NCBI GenBank assembly: GCA_959347315.1
Contig: OY365813.1
Span: 20,431,854 to 20,495,853 of the forward strand
Reading direction: 5' to 3'
Length of the DNA: 64,000 nt
Source of the DNA: Bimastos eiseni
Lineage: Eukaryota > Annelida > Clitellata > Crassiclitellata > Lumbricidae
Positions 59,480 to 64,000 of the stretch are shown one piece after another. Numbering within the stretch: position 1 is the first letter of the stretch; each line of letters opens with the position of its first letter. The notes beneath the pieces were generated by a model that searched no databases, was not told the origin of the DNA, and saw only the letters and a program-made list of their open reading frames with translations. The position numbers and the translations under genes were made by a program.

Positions 59480-59961
59480 TTTCGAGGCTAATGAGCAATT
59501 TTGAGCATCTTCATACAAGCACAGAACTCTTTGAGACTTTATGTGCCCATGTAAGTCACACATTCTTATGTGGGGGCCAATGGTGACATCAGATATTTAT
59601 GGGCTTGCTGGCAGGTAACCCTATCTGGAAACAACAACACTGTCGAGGACGTTATGTCTTTATGCTGGGCAATTAGTTAAGAGATTGCTTACACTAGGTC
59701 TAATTACTACATTATATTCGTTTGGTTGACTAATGTTTCAGAGCGCTTTCGACTGACCACGAACGAGTCGCTAAGTTCAGCGTGGAGTGTGAAGGCAGCA
59801 GCATGCAGGAGCTGCATGATGTCAAGACGTATACTAGAGCCTGTCTGAAAATAAAACAGGTGCCAGTGTCCTGTGGTTACGACGACGCATGTCGTGTGAT
59901 CCCCAACACCTTTGAAGTTGCCGTCGTGACTGTCCTCTTTCACATCATGCTAGTTCTGTGA
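33484..59961 (+). CDS. Calcium-channel alpha2delta/CACHD1-like protein (VWA and Cache domains)
   Basis: Predicted exons (plus): 33484-34480, 36523-36721, 37545-37697, 38729-38914, 39756-39998, 40599-40735, 41599-41720, 42662-42927, 44059-44212, 46462-46678, 49942-50133, 50892-51039, 52509-52670, 53886-54019, 54647-54830, 55764-55959, 56845-57138, 59742(or 59744)-59961. Phases agree at all joins through exon 17; the last join is unresolved. The product, about 1,400 residues, has the alpha2delta order: N-terminal helical region, pre-VWA segment with VNWTSNLESFF, VWA, Cache modules, Cys-containing delta-like part and a short hydrophobic C-terminus. Alpha2delta subunits sit on the outer membrane face and promote trafficking of voltage-gated calcium channels. 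Whether this one binds CaV channels or acts like CACHD1 is undecided. Confidence 0.82.
34678..34738. repeat. (ATT)n microsatellite
   Basis: ATT run in intron 1 of the alpha2delta-like gene; the long hydrophobic isoleucine run in the open frame over it is not coding. Similar tracts recur at 35050-35220 and 36290-36320. Confidence 0.85.
36061..36235. repeat. (TGG)n/(ATG)n microsatellite
   Basis: About 50 near-perfect GGT triplets flanked by ATG triplets, in intron 1. The poly-His and poly-Pro frames on the minus strand are artefacts of it. Confidence 0.95.
37020..37165 (-). mobile_element. tRNA-derived SINE, family 1 (minus)
   Basis: The minus strand reads GCGGGATCGACCC (B-box-like), GTGTAGGGACCATGAGCAAG, CACAATTGCTCTGCAGT, CAATTGCAATTGCGCC, GTGTGCACTTCTGAGCAAAA. 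The same blocks in the same order occur on the plus strand at 60195-60385. Confidence 0.75.
37370..37500 (+). repeat. Short tandem repeat from a SINE tail
   Basis: Four units of ATCAAATGCAGCTGTATTGT-like sequence of about 25-30 bp, right after GGGCAATATC, which is the 3' tail word of SINE family 1. Confidence 0.7.
37899..37934. repeat. Palindrome with 17-bp arms
   Basis: TTACACTGATAATTATT, GT, AATAATTATCAGTGTAA: perfect arms around a 2-nt centre, intronic. Confidence 0.95.
38300..38570. repeat. ATT/ATC-rich microsatellite tract
   Basis: About 270 bp of AAT, ATT and ATC triplets just upstream of exon 4. Poly-Ile and Leu/Ser-rich frames here are not genes. Confidence 0.9.
40870..41020. repeat. 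ATT/TAA microsatellite tract
   Basis: ATT run, an AT-rich middle and a TAA/ATT run in the intron after exon 6. Another tract lies at 40270-40500. Confidence 0.8.
41845..41945 (-). repeat. Dispersed repeat, GGGCCCACCAC family
   Basis: On the minus strand, ACAAGTGTGCATGGGCCCAC with flanks matching copies at 43455-43600 (plus), 52190-52405 (plus) and 52810-52885 (minus). The two plus copies also share the AGTGCCTCT-type 3' hairpin block, so the family probably ends in the common LINE tail. Confidence 0.55.
42270..42640. repeat. Long ATT-rich tract next to an exon
   Basis: About 370 bp made almost only of ATT, ATC and GTT triplets, ending about 25 bases before the acceptor of exon 8. Confidence 0.9.
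44822..45093. mobile_element. hAT-type MITE with 8-bp target duplication
   Basis: The termini TAAGGCTGTCAA and TTGACAGCCTTA are perfect inverted repeats. They are flanked by GTCTTAAT (44814-44821) and GTCGTAAT (45094-45101), an 8-bp duplication with one mismatch. The 272-bp interior repeats GGGTACCCG words in both directions and has no coding frame. Confidence 0.8.
45125..45240 (+). mobile_element. tRNA-like SINE fragment
   Basis: GCCGTGTAGTTCAGAGGTTA followed by GGGTTCAAGCC resembles tRNA A and B boxes, then GTCTAGTCCTTTGCTCACAA as in SINE family 1. Confidence 0.45.
46185..46400 (+). mobile_element. tRNA-derived SINE, family 2
   Basis: GGAAAACACACTGTGACGCA, GAGCTGAGGAACCGAG, GTTCAATACCC, then GCGTGGCTGCCGA and CTAATCATACTGCATTGTTA, matching the copy at 23160-23400 block by block. 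It ends just upstream of exon 10. Confidence 0.65.
47228..47264 (+). ncRNA. U2 snRNA gene copy, 5' part (interrupted)
   Basis: ATCGCTTCTCGGCCTTTTGG followed by CTAAGATCAAAGTGTAG is the invariant 5' end of U2 snRNA (first 37 nt), with the extra A in AAAGTG compared with human. It stops inside GUAGUA, the branch-site-recognition sequence; the rest resumes at 49547. No proximal sequence element could be recognised upstream, so past transcription is unproven. Confidence 0.93.
47265..49546 (+). mobile_element. 5'-truncated U2-specific LINE of Tx1/Keno type
   Basis: A 2.28-kb insertion lying exactly between the two halves of a U2 gene, sense orientation, ending in an A-rich tail (AAAAGATAAAAAAA). 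Its reading frame encodes the reverse transcriptase and C-terminus only; the endonuclease and ORF1 are absent, so it is a 5'-truncated target-primed copy. At most one G at the 3' junction could be a target duplication. Tx1-clade elements include Keno, which is known to target U2 snRNA genes. An alternative U2-targeting lineage, Utopia, has a restriction-like endonuclease and a different reverse transcriptase; the protein here looks Tx1/L1-like. Confidence 0.85.
47317..49311 (+). CDS. Reverse transcriptase (ORF2 C-terminal part) of the U2-inserted LINE
   Basis: An open frame of 664 codons without stop or frameshift. The frame is also open upstream to about the insertion edge (VLYSQFFSLFQDIFVEVLNC), so the listed start (an ATG-free TTG) is only a label. 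RT motifs in order: SWRPISLLNVDYKILSKVLS (motif 1), FDQEKAFDRVSHDYL (motif A), SVRQGCPLSALLYVLCIEPL (motif B), ITQYADDTNTIV (catalytic YADD). Downstream, CPFCDQPETLLHLFLAC is the zf-RVT Cys/His motif. The thumb and C-terminal parts are complete to TAG at 49311. It lacks the AP endonuclease, so it cannot mobilise itself as it stands. Confidence 0.9.
   Translation: MNCAFDSGLLSDSQRTGVITLACKDQSKADLLASWRPISLLNVDYKILSKVLSKRLASVLPECIHVDQTCCVPGRSIADNLHLVRNIIDYCNVKNIPAAIVSFDQEKAFDRVSHDYLIQILHTYGFGESFIRWVTLLYTNVESCVIVNGWVGPKFPVTRSVRQGCPLSALLYVLCIEPLAEAIRKDASFEGLKLPAAKEELRITQYADDTNTIVTSERSIEVTLKWFEVYGKASGAKMNKGKCVGLWLRSWKTRRDNPCGFQWTTCVKIYGTYFGGKSIQRNAEVILTKVKRSANLCRGRQLTLAARATVANTAICAQLWNIGSCVLLPSDTIKELEKIIFKFIWCSQTELVSRKTIIDAKTKGGLGVVDIKTKLNSLMCTHIKRLLTTSDIKWQDFAIYWIGHQMRHHNSAFSSNLRPHAETPSPFYERALAAFRQVCSLEPQLPTKDYTAKNTYEVLRKPIIKRPVVLDKHPFVDFNHTWKAVANSLVSPRARELNWKIAHGVLPVNDYLHGLHITSHNRCPFCDQPETLLHLFLACREVRLLWQWIERIMSAIACKPIKIDKNSVIFQQPMDLDELDMTTLLVVSGEAKLAIWTQRNRVKYDRKRLLSVDILRMFVHSIKTRINADFVRLDRITFSNIWCRGDPPLLAQVEGDHLSTIMTV
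49547..49701 (+). ncRNA. U2 snRNA gene copy, 3' part (interrupted)
   Basis: Resumes U2 at TATCTGTTCTTATCAGC. It contains stem IIa/b (GATACGTCCCCTATCCGGGG with its partner), the Sm site GATTTTTGGA and stem-loops III and IV (GGCCCGGTATTGCAGTATCT). Together with 47228-47264 it gives about 192 nt, the full U2 length. Compensated stem bases suggest that it derives from a real gene and not an old decayed copy. Confidence 0.93.
49835..49905 (+). repeat. LINE/SINE hairpin tail
   Basis: GGGAGCGCCTCCGAGTAGAC...GAGGAGCGCTATATAACTGT: the conserved 3' hairpin and TATAAAT-like tail, without a readable body, just before exon 11. Confidence 0.6.
50335..50670 (+). mobile_element. LINE ORF2 C-terminal fragment (CR1/L2/Jockey-like)
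   Basis: Reads VYMRNVIHWLPIHDRISSIV, then SALVYLRELFTLT, and after frameshifts SPSIRNSLSSELCSLRR. These are the usual HWLPV..RI, PxYL..L and GPxxWNSLP blocks. Degenerate. Confidence 0.7.
51195..51445 (-). mobile_element. LINE 3' end (minus)
   Basis: Nearly 150 bp match the copy at 57183-57390 (shared GTTTTGAGAAAAGCAAAAGA and GGATGAGAGACTGCCAGAT). Both read, on the minus strand, into the hairpin and a TTAAATACAATAC tail. Confidence 0.65.
51495..51615 (+). mobile_element. tRNA-derived SINE, family 1
   Basis: GTGCAGGTTCGAGCC (B box), GGGACCTTGAACAAGTCCTT, TGTGCACCATTGCTCTG. A similar tail occurs at 51895-51985. Confidence 0.65.
53230..53390 (+). mobile_element. LINE 3' end leading into a minisatellite
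   Basis: IVGPSVSNSLRSDLRSLKLS is the terminal block of a CR1/L2-like ORF2. Its last codons (LSSSF-KLLKTFLFD) are the unit amplified in the minisatellite that follows; the hairpin tail closes the element at about 53743-53805. Confidence 0.7.
53390..53745 (+). repeat. 45-bp minisatellite grown from a LINE C-terminus
   Basis: About eight units of CTATCTAGCTCTTTCTAAAA + ACTTCTCAAGACTTTCCTCT + TTGAC. Units differ at one site, TAAAAAC or TATAAAC, largely alternating. One unit is 15 codons (LSSSFYKLLKTFLFD when TATAAAC). Confidence 0.92.
55065..55275 (-). mobile_element. tRNA-like SINE (minus)
   Basis: The minus strand reads GCATGGCTGAATGGTAACAC (A-box-like) and GTGGGTTCGATACCCGCTAA (B-box-like, tRNA T-arm form), spaced as in a tRNA-derived head. 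Confidence 0.6.
56055..56275 (-). mobile_element. tRNA-derived SINE, family 2 (minus)
   Basis: Complement gives GAGAACACACTGGGGCGCTG, AGCTGAGGAACCAAG, GTTCGATAGCCC and a tail ending in (ATT)n, matching the copies at 23160 and 46185. Confidence 0.7.
56475..56795. repeat. CTTA/CCTA tetranucleotide tract
   Basis: About 320 bp of imperfect ACTT, ACCT and ATCT repeats just upstream of exon 17. Confidence 0.9.
57183..57500 (-). mobile_element. LINE 3' end (minus)
   Basis: Second copy of the element at 51195-51445. The minus frame reads FASIGLSGTF...PSGSLSSSFAFLKTCFF, ending in GGGGCGCTTTATAATTACTT. Confidence 0.65.
58030..58065 (+). mobile_element. SINE family 1, left part (interrupted)
   Basis: GGTAGCTGAGTGGATAGAGC (A box) ending CCTGTTA; continues at 59261 after a foldback element. 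Confidence 0.7.
58066..59260. mobile_element. Foldback element with ATTACCCCC minisatellite, nested in a SINE
   Basis: The left end AGGACATTACCCCCC...GGATATTACCCC and right end GGGGTAATATCCGGGGGGTA ATGTCCT are inverted repeats. The flanks CCTGTTA and CCTGTAA look like a target duplication. The left arm has expanded to an array; the right arm (59155-59260) keeps a few inverted units. The about 550 bp between them (58600-59150) is non-coding and unrecognised. Confidence 0.7.
58081..58590. repeat. 55-bp minisatellite (CCATTACCCC units)
   Basis: About eight nearly identical units, each made of GATATTACCCCCCTGCCATT, ACCCCTGCCATTACCCCCTG and CCATTACCCCCATAG. The high identity suggests recent expansion. 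Confidence 0.95.
59261..59420 (+). mobile_element. SINE family 1, right part
   Basis: CCTGTAACGTGGAATGCACC, AGTTCGAGCCTC (B box), GTGTAAGGACCTTGAGCAAG, TCCTTCATGCACGGTG. Completes the SINE begun at 58030. Confidence 0.7.
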
Positions 59962-60011
59962 AAGAGCAATAACTGTTTCGTTATTGTTCCTTATAAGTTT
60001 CATCTGTCTTT

Positions 60012-60017
60012 AATAAA
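60012..60017 (+). terminator. Poly(A) signal of the alpha2delta-like gene
   Basis: AATAAA 50 bases after the TGA at 59961. Confidence 0.65.
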
Positions 60018-60194
60018 AATTAAATTGAGAACTAGTAAAGAGTAGAAGCTAATTGCAAGATGTTTTTGAAATGCATGAAAATGCTCAGACACTAGAGTTT
60101 TTTACAGAGTTTTATTCAGTCTTGAGTAAAGCAGGCATGATCAGCTCCTTTAAGAGATTTTAAATGCACCCTTGTAACTAGCTAGATTCATAAT

Positions 60195-60385
60195 GCTCAG
60201 TGTGCGCTGAGTGTGCGGGTTCAACCCTCATCCGAGTAGTTGCTGTGTAGTGACCTTGAGCAAGTCCTACGTGCACAATTGCTCTGCATTGCAACTGCAG
60301 TTGCGCCGTGAAGGCGTATGCACTTCTGAGCAAAAATTTTTGGAAGAAGGGCAATATAAAATTTCAATTGTAATGTATGCATACG
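60195..60385 (+). mobile_element. tRNA-derived SINE, family 1
   Basis: B box GCGGGTTCAACCC, core GTGACCTTGAGCAAGTCCTA, CACAATTGCTCTGCATTGCA, tail GGGCAATATAAAATTTCAAT. It is the plus-strand counterpart of the copy at 37020-37165. The core word resembles the GTGACCTTGGGCAAGTCACTT of vertebrate CORE-SINEs (MIR). Confidence 0.75.
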
Positions 60386-61330
60386 TTCATCATTCTAAAG
60401 GCACTCTTAAAAACCGCCAGATTTACAAGTGTATTGTAAGCTATAACCATAAGTTTCATAACCATGTCTTTTTATTGATCCAATCAGTAGAACAATTAAT
60501 CACAATGCATATTACATACTGGAATGTAACATGCAATATGCAGACAAAAAACCCTAAAGTGACCATATGTCCCACTAGCATACCCTATCTAGTTACTCAG
60601 AGCAGCAGGTTATAAGCACTGACCATGGTACAAATATCTTAACTAGTTAACTAAGCCAATATAATGTAAAAACAAGCAGCAAAATTATGCTTCAAGCACA
60701 TTTAGGTTACATTGATGGCATGTATGACAATGAGTCTAAGAAAAGGCTAACCAGAAGAACATTCATTGTTAGCATGACAAAATCAGTCAATTATGGTGTA
60801 TTCGTAAGACAGTTGCAGTTAACAAAGTCTTCAATACATCTTCAACAATACTATGACAGAGTATACCATGACCAGATTGTTTTTTTACATGTTGCAAAGC
60901 TGTAGGTGTAGTGTTAGGGTTTGGCTCACTATACCTTCCATTTCATTGATGTGGAAATGTTTACTATAGGCACGAACGGACCATAATTATGTAACAAAAC
61001 AGGTTCATAACAAATTAATATTGAATAACATGTATAGCCCAATATATGTATGGGACCAGCACAATAGTCATAATTAGTGTTATATACTAACTTTTAATAA
61101 CAACTTTTAATTATAGTAGACAACTTTTTAGCACAAGTGCTTCCCAAAGATTCCATCAAGCATAACAAGTGTGCATGCACTCACTTTTTGTAACAGTTTA
61201 TAAAATTCCAGACATGTTCACATCAATAGGTGTTAAAGGAAGAACTCGAAAGACACCATAGCCATTAGGATTAGGCCCTATGGCTGTGCAGAATCGCCCT
61301 ATTACAGCATATAACATCTGAGAACTAAAC
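60386..61330. other. Intergenic stretch, no gene seen
   Basis: AT-rich. Frames at 60211-60615 and 60687-60905 have no motif and partly overlap a SINE. Confidence 0.4.
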
Positions 61331-61580
61331 TCACAAGCAAAAGTTTGTGGCTAAATATTGTAGACCTACGCATCTACAAGAACTACGTGTTTTCTCCTTG
61401 CTGTTGTGGGTGGGTCCATCTATCTGGAATTACCTTCCTACATCACTAAGGGCTAAACTAATGATTCGCATCTCCATCGACTTCTCGCTCTTTAATGGCA
61501 TTTCTCTTCCCGCAGGTTTCTGGGCTGAGAGCGCCTCTCAATGGTTATTCTTTGAGAAGCGCTATATAAATCTAAAGATA
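61330..61580 (+). mobile_element. LINE 3' end with intact hairpin tail
   Basis: Reads VGPSIWNYLPTSLRAKLM, then AGCGCCTCTCAATGGTTATT and CTTTGAGAAGCGCTATATAA, a clear stem-loop plus tail. Confidence 0.75.
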
Positions 61581-61796
61581 CGATACAGCGGTCAACCAGT
61601 CTGAAAAGCAGTGCCTCATCGGTCAAGAATTAATGCATCTTTCTGCATCATTCTAGAAAACACGAGCAGCTACGTTTGTATTCGCATAATTACACCATTC
61701 ATAGGCCTAAAACACAAGCCTAGTGGACATGTAAATGTATGGAGCCTCTAAAGGAACATGAAAGAAGAATATTTTAACTCGTGCGCATGAGATACA

Positions 61797-61835
61797 AACT
61801 CGTTCCCACGACTTACTAAGTCGTGGGAACGAGTT
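61797..61835. repeat. Perfect 19-bp-arm palindrome, CTCGT/CACGAG type
   Basis: AACTCGTTCCCACGACTTA, C, TAAGTCGTGGGAACGAGTT. Related words (CTCGTGCGCACGAG, CTCGTTCCC-type, GACTTAATAAGTC) fill 61778-61895. Confidence 0.95.
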
Positions 61836-62134
61836 AATTAAACTCGTGCGCACGAGTAAACAATTCGTTCCCTCGACTTAATAAGTCATGCGCTCTTTCT
61901 AGAAAACATTATGCCGGAGCGCATCTATATTGTCGCATGTTTCTGATGTGAAAGTGTCGTCAAATAAACGTCATTAAGACCAAGGATTTTAAAAATCGAA
62001 ATGCATAGCTCTGTCTGAACTCTGAGGTACAAATTTGTCGTTCTGAATCACGGTATATTATAGAAAGTATTTTTCCCATTATTTCGTCAAACATAATTGG
62101 TGGTGCAGCAAAGAACCAGCCCATTGATCAATCG

Positions 62135-62146
62135 TGACGTCACGTG
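62135..62146 (+). promoter_or_regulatory. CRE plus E-box in the RPS2 promoter
   Basis: TGACGTCA overlapping CACGTG, 25-37 bases upstream of the proposed transcription start. Both are common in ribosomal-protein promoters. Confidence 0.6.
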
Positions 62147-62171
62147 GAGATTACACGAGACACGATCATGT

Positions 62172-62195
62172 CTTTCCGTTTAACATTCTGAGCGC
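62172..62195 (+). promoter_or_regulatory. RPS2 5' UTR exon with TOP-like start
   Basis: CTTTCCGTTTAACATTCTGA followed by GCGC and a donor gtgagt at 62196. A C followed by pyrimidines at the cap site is the 5' TOP motif for growth-controlled translation of ribosomal-protein mRNAs. The start is inferred. Confidence 0.55.
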
Positions 62196-63293
62196 GTGAG
62201 TTGTAGATTCGGTTAGTAATGTTTATTATATAAAATTATTACATTTATATATTGGCTTCACAGTACATTGCTTTATGTTGAAATTAGATTTGTGTGCATT
62301 TTTAATGCGAGTTTAGTTTCTAAATGGAAATGGCAATATTAGTTTGCTTAATTATAAAGTTTAAATTTGAGTTGATTACCACGTGTAGACTTCATTTTGC
62401 AATGTGTTGGGTGGGAAACTGATAGTAAAGGCAGCTTTGGTAGGGTACAAGCTTCGTGTAAAGCTATCTAGTTATTTGTTACTGGTGCGATTATAAGCTC
62501 TTAAACGGCTGTGAAAATGTCACTAAAGTCTTGACCTACGTTTTTTGAGTTGTAAGTTACAAGTTCATTTGCGACCACGTGTGACCCTGTTAATAAGAAA
62601 TGGCATGCGGCCTCATACGTAGATCATTAATATAGTGTCCTGGCTAAGCATGGTGATGGCTAGGTTTAGTGTCGTTGTAAGATATACCCGATAAACCTTC
62701 GACCCCACAATGGTCTAAGATTCAGCCGCAGAAGCACCACACTATTTGTTAATGATGCTGATAATATTAACATAATAATAGTAATAATGATACTAATAAA
62801 AATCATGTTACTGTTAATAAGGAATTGACAAGCCAATAATTTAAAGCTGAAAATACTCCAGATCGAGTCACAACACAGCATTTAAAATAGATGTACAAAA
62901 TCGCTAAGTACTTTCTCGTGTGTTCCTTTTTGCAAATAAGCCGTATGTGGTGCTTTTGCGGCGGAATATGTCTTCACTTTGCCAAGCAACGCGTGAGAAT
63001 ATAAAGTTTTTCACATATGATCTAACAATGACGCTGACCCTAACCGAACCTTGCAACGCCCTGCCTGACCCTAATCTTCTTCCATGACACCTAACCGACC
63101 CTCACGATTCAATTTATATAAGTTAGCTAGTTTTAACAGCTTGCATCTGTTGAAGGTTGTGCATGTACAAAGAAAGGTCTTGCGCTTTGGAATTGTGTTG
63201 AAAATATTGCTTCTGTGGCAGTTTTCTGCCTCAAGAGATATATCCATTGGCTATGCAGTGCAGTTAAAAGAGTAATGTGAATTGTTCTTTTAG

Positions 63294-63527
63294 GCAATGG
63301 CAGATGCACCACCAGCGAATAGAGGAGGGTTCAGAGGAGGATTCGGATCTGGCGAAAGAGGCAGAGGGCGCGGACGAGGCCGTGGTCGAGGAAGAGGCCG
63401 CGGTGGTCCCCGTGGAGATAAGGACGGTGCAAAGGAATGGGTGCCGGTTACAAAGTTGGGCAGACTGGTCAAAGACAACAAAATCAAAACCATAGAAGAA
63501 ATATATTTGTTCTCTCTGCCAATTAAG
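63294..63527 (+). CDS. RPS2: Ribosomal protein S2 (uS5), first coding exon, gene continues off the window
   Basis: Acceptor tttag at 63289-63293, ATG at 63297 and donor gttact at 63528 after 77 codons. The protein begins [20 protein letters not shown], has a run of GR repeats (about residues 20-35), then [20 protein letters not shown] and [10 protein letters not shown], which is the unmistakable N-terminus of eukaryotic RPS2. The GR-rich segment is the region methylated by PRMT3 in other animals. The S5 RNA-binding and S5-C domains must lie in exons right of base 64000. The product is a small-subunit ribosomal protein at the mRNA entry channel. The 1.1-kb first intron (62196-63293) shows no snoRNA that I could support. 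Confidence 0.95.
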
Positions 63528-63759
63528 GTTACTATGCATCCTCTTGCTCTCGTGTAGAAATGCATATTTTTTATTTATCTTTAAATACAGCATTGAAGTT
63601 TAACTGATTGCCACAATTCTACCATGTTTGGCCTTGTTAGTTTTGAATTTGAATAATTAGTTTTGCAATTTCAATAGATTATGCACATTATTTTTTGTGT
63701 CTGTTTGGTATTGCAGAAATGAGTAATAGGTTTGTTTGCTTGTTTCATTTGTTTATTTG

Positions 63760-63985
63760 TTGACAGTGTGTTACAATTCTTGCTGGGTCTCTTCCAAGAT
63801 CGTGCCTTTGCCAGCGTGGGCTCTTCTATGTGGAATAATCTACCCCTATTATCCGTAGCAAGCTTGTAATCGGACTCCCACCCTCATCCCTTCGTTGGAT
63901 GAAGACTTTCTTATTTCCTTGGGGCTGTTGCGCTGAGACCTCTTCTGAATAGCTAGTACTGTAAGAAGTGCTATATAAATAATCA
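63760..63985 (+). mobile_element. LINE 3' end in RPS2 intron
   Basis: ASVGSSMWNNLPLLSVASL, frameshifts, then GCGCTGAGACCTCTTCTGAA and AGAAGTGCTATATAAATAAT: the same tail family as at 61330-61580. Confidence 0.65.
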
Positions 63986-64000
63986 GACGCTTATAATATG

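Larger units (their letters stand above)
54647..59961 (+). other. Exons 15-18: C-terminal, delta-like part
   Basis: Exon 15 holds AELGLIAVVAVDVERDEF and a Cys cluster. Exon 16 reads CLLIDSTANFVSLTERDIGN. Exon 17 reads EFFVSLIKDTNLYLVVIKGY. The last exon contains ACLKIKQVPVSCGYDDACR and ends FEVAVVTVLFHIMLVL-stop at 59961. The short hydrophobic end without a cytoplasmic tail is compatible with the GPI anchoring known for alpha2delta proteins. The donor at 57139 (phase 0) does not fit the acceptor at 59742. A donor at 57182 with acceptor 59744 would be in frame, or a small exon is missing. Confidence 0.65.

Noticed and set aside
62196..63293. snoRNA in the first RPS2 intron
   Set aside because: RPS2 introns host snoRNAs in some animals, but I found no convincing C/D or H/ACA box set.

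Overview
This is animal nuclear DNA. It is AT-rich and intron-rich, and no bacterial or organellar gene is present. A ribosomal protein gene with a 5' TOP-like start, a voltage-gated calcium channel alpha2delta-type gene with about 18 exons and a HELZ2-type RNA helicase/RNase gene all point to a metazoan. The load of tRNA-derived SINEs, LINE 3' ends carrying a hairpin plus GCGCTATATAAAT tail, hAT and Harbinger-type MITEs, ATT microsatellites and an over-used TAGGCCTA palindrome suggests a marine invertebrate. I cannot name the species from sequence alone.

Left part (1-28.5 kb). A single exon at the left edge (minus strand) is a paralogue of an exon of the next gene, so a second HELZ2-like gene or gene fragment probably continues off the window. 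Two MITEs and a mariner relic follow. From about 28.4 kb down to 5.97 kb on the minus strand lies a HELZ2-like gene. I assembled 18 coding exons that join in frame into about 2,410 residues: an N-terminal helical region, a lysine/glutamate-rich linker, a CCCH finger, an RNase II/RNB catalytic domain with its aspartates intact, and a UPF1-like SF1 helicase.

Middle (28.5-33.4 kb). This is a graveyard of mobile DNA: a broken ZMYM/TTF-type hAT transposase on the minus strand, an LTR-retrotransposon fragment inside it, a GC-rich minisatellite and several palindromes.

Right-middle (33.5-60 kb, plus strand). An alpha2delta/CACHD1-like gene (VWA plus Cache domains, short hydrophobic C-terminus). Its first exon is continuous in frame with a signal peptide and a folate-receptor-like cysteine-rich domain, an unusual combination. 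Two of its introns appear to use GC instead of GT donors. The introns are packed with repeats. The most striking is a U2 snRNA gene copy cut exactly inside its branch-site-recognition GUAGUA by a 5'-truncated LINE of the Tx1/Keno type whose reverse-transcriptase frame is still open.

Right end (62.1-64 kb, plus). The first exons of ribosomal protein S2, with a CRE/E-box promoter and a TOP-like start. The gene continues beyond the window.

Gene models were built by eye from splice signals, reading-frame continuity and family knowledge. Exon limits should be treated as predictions.
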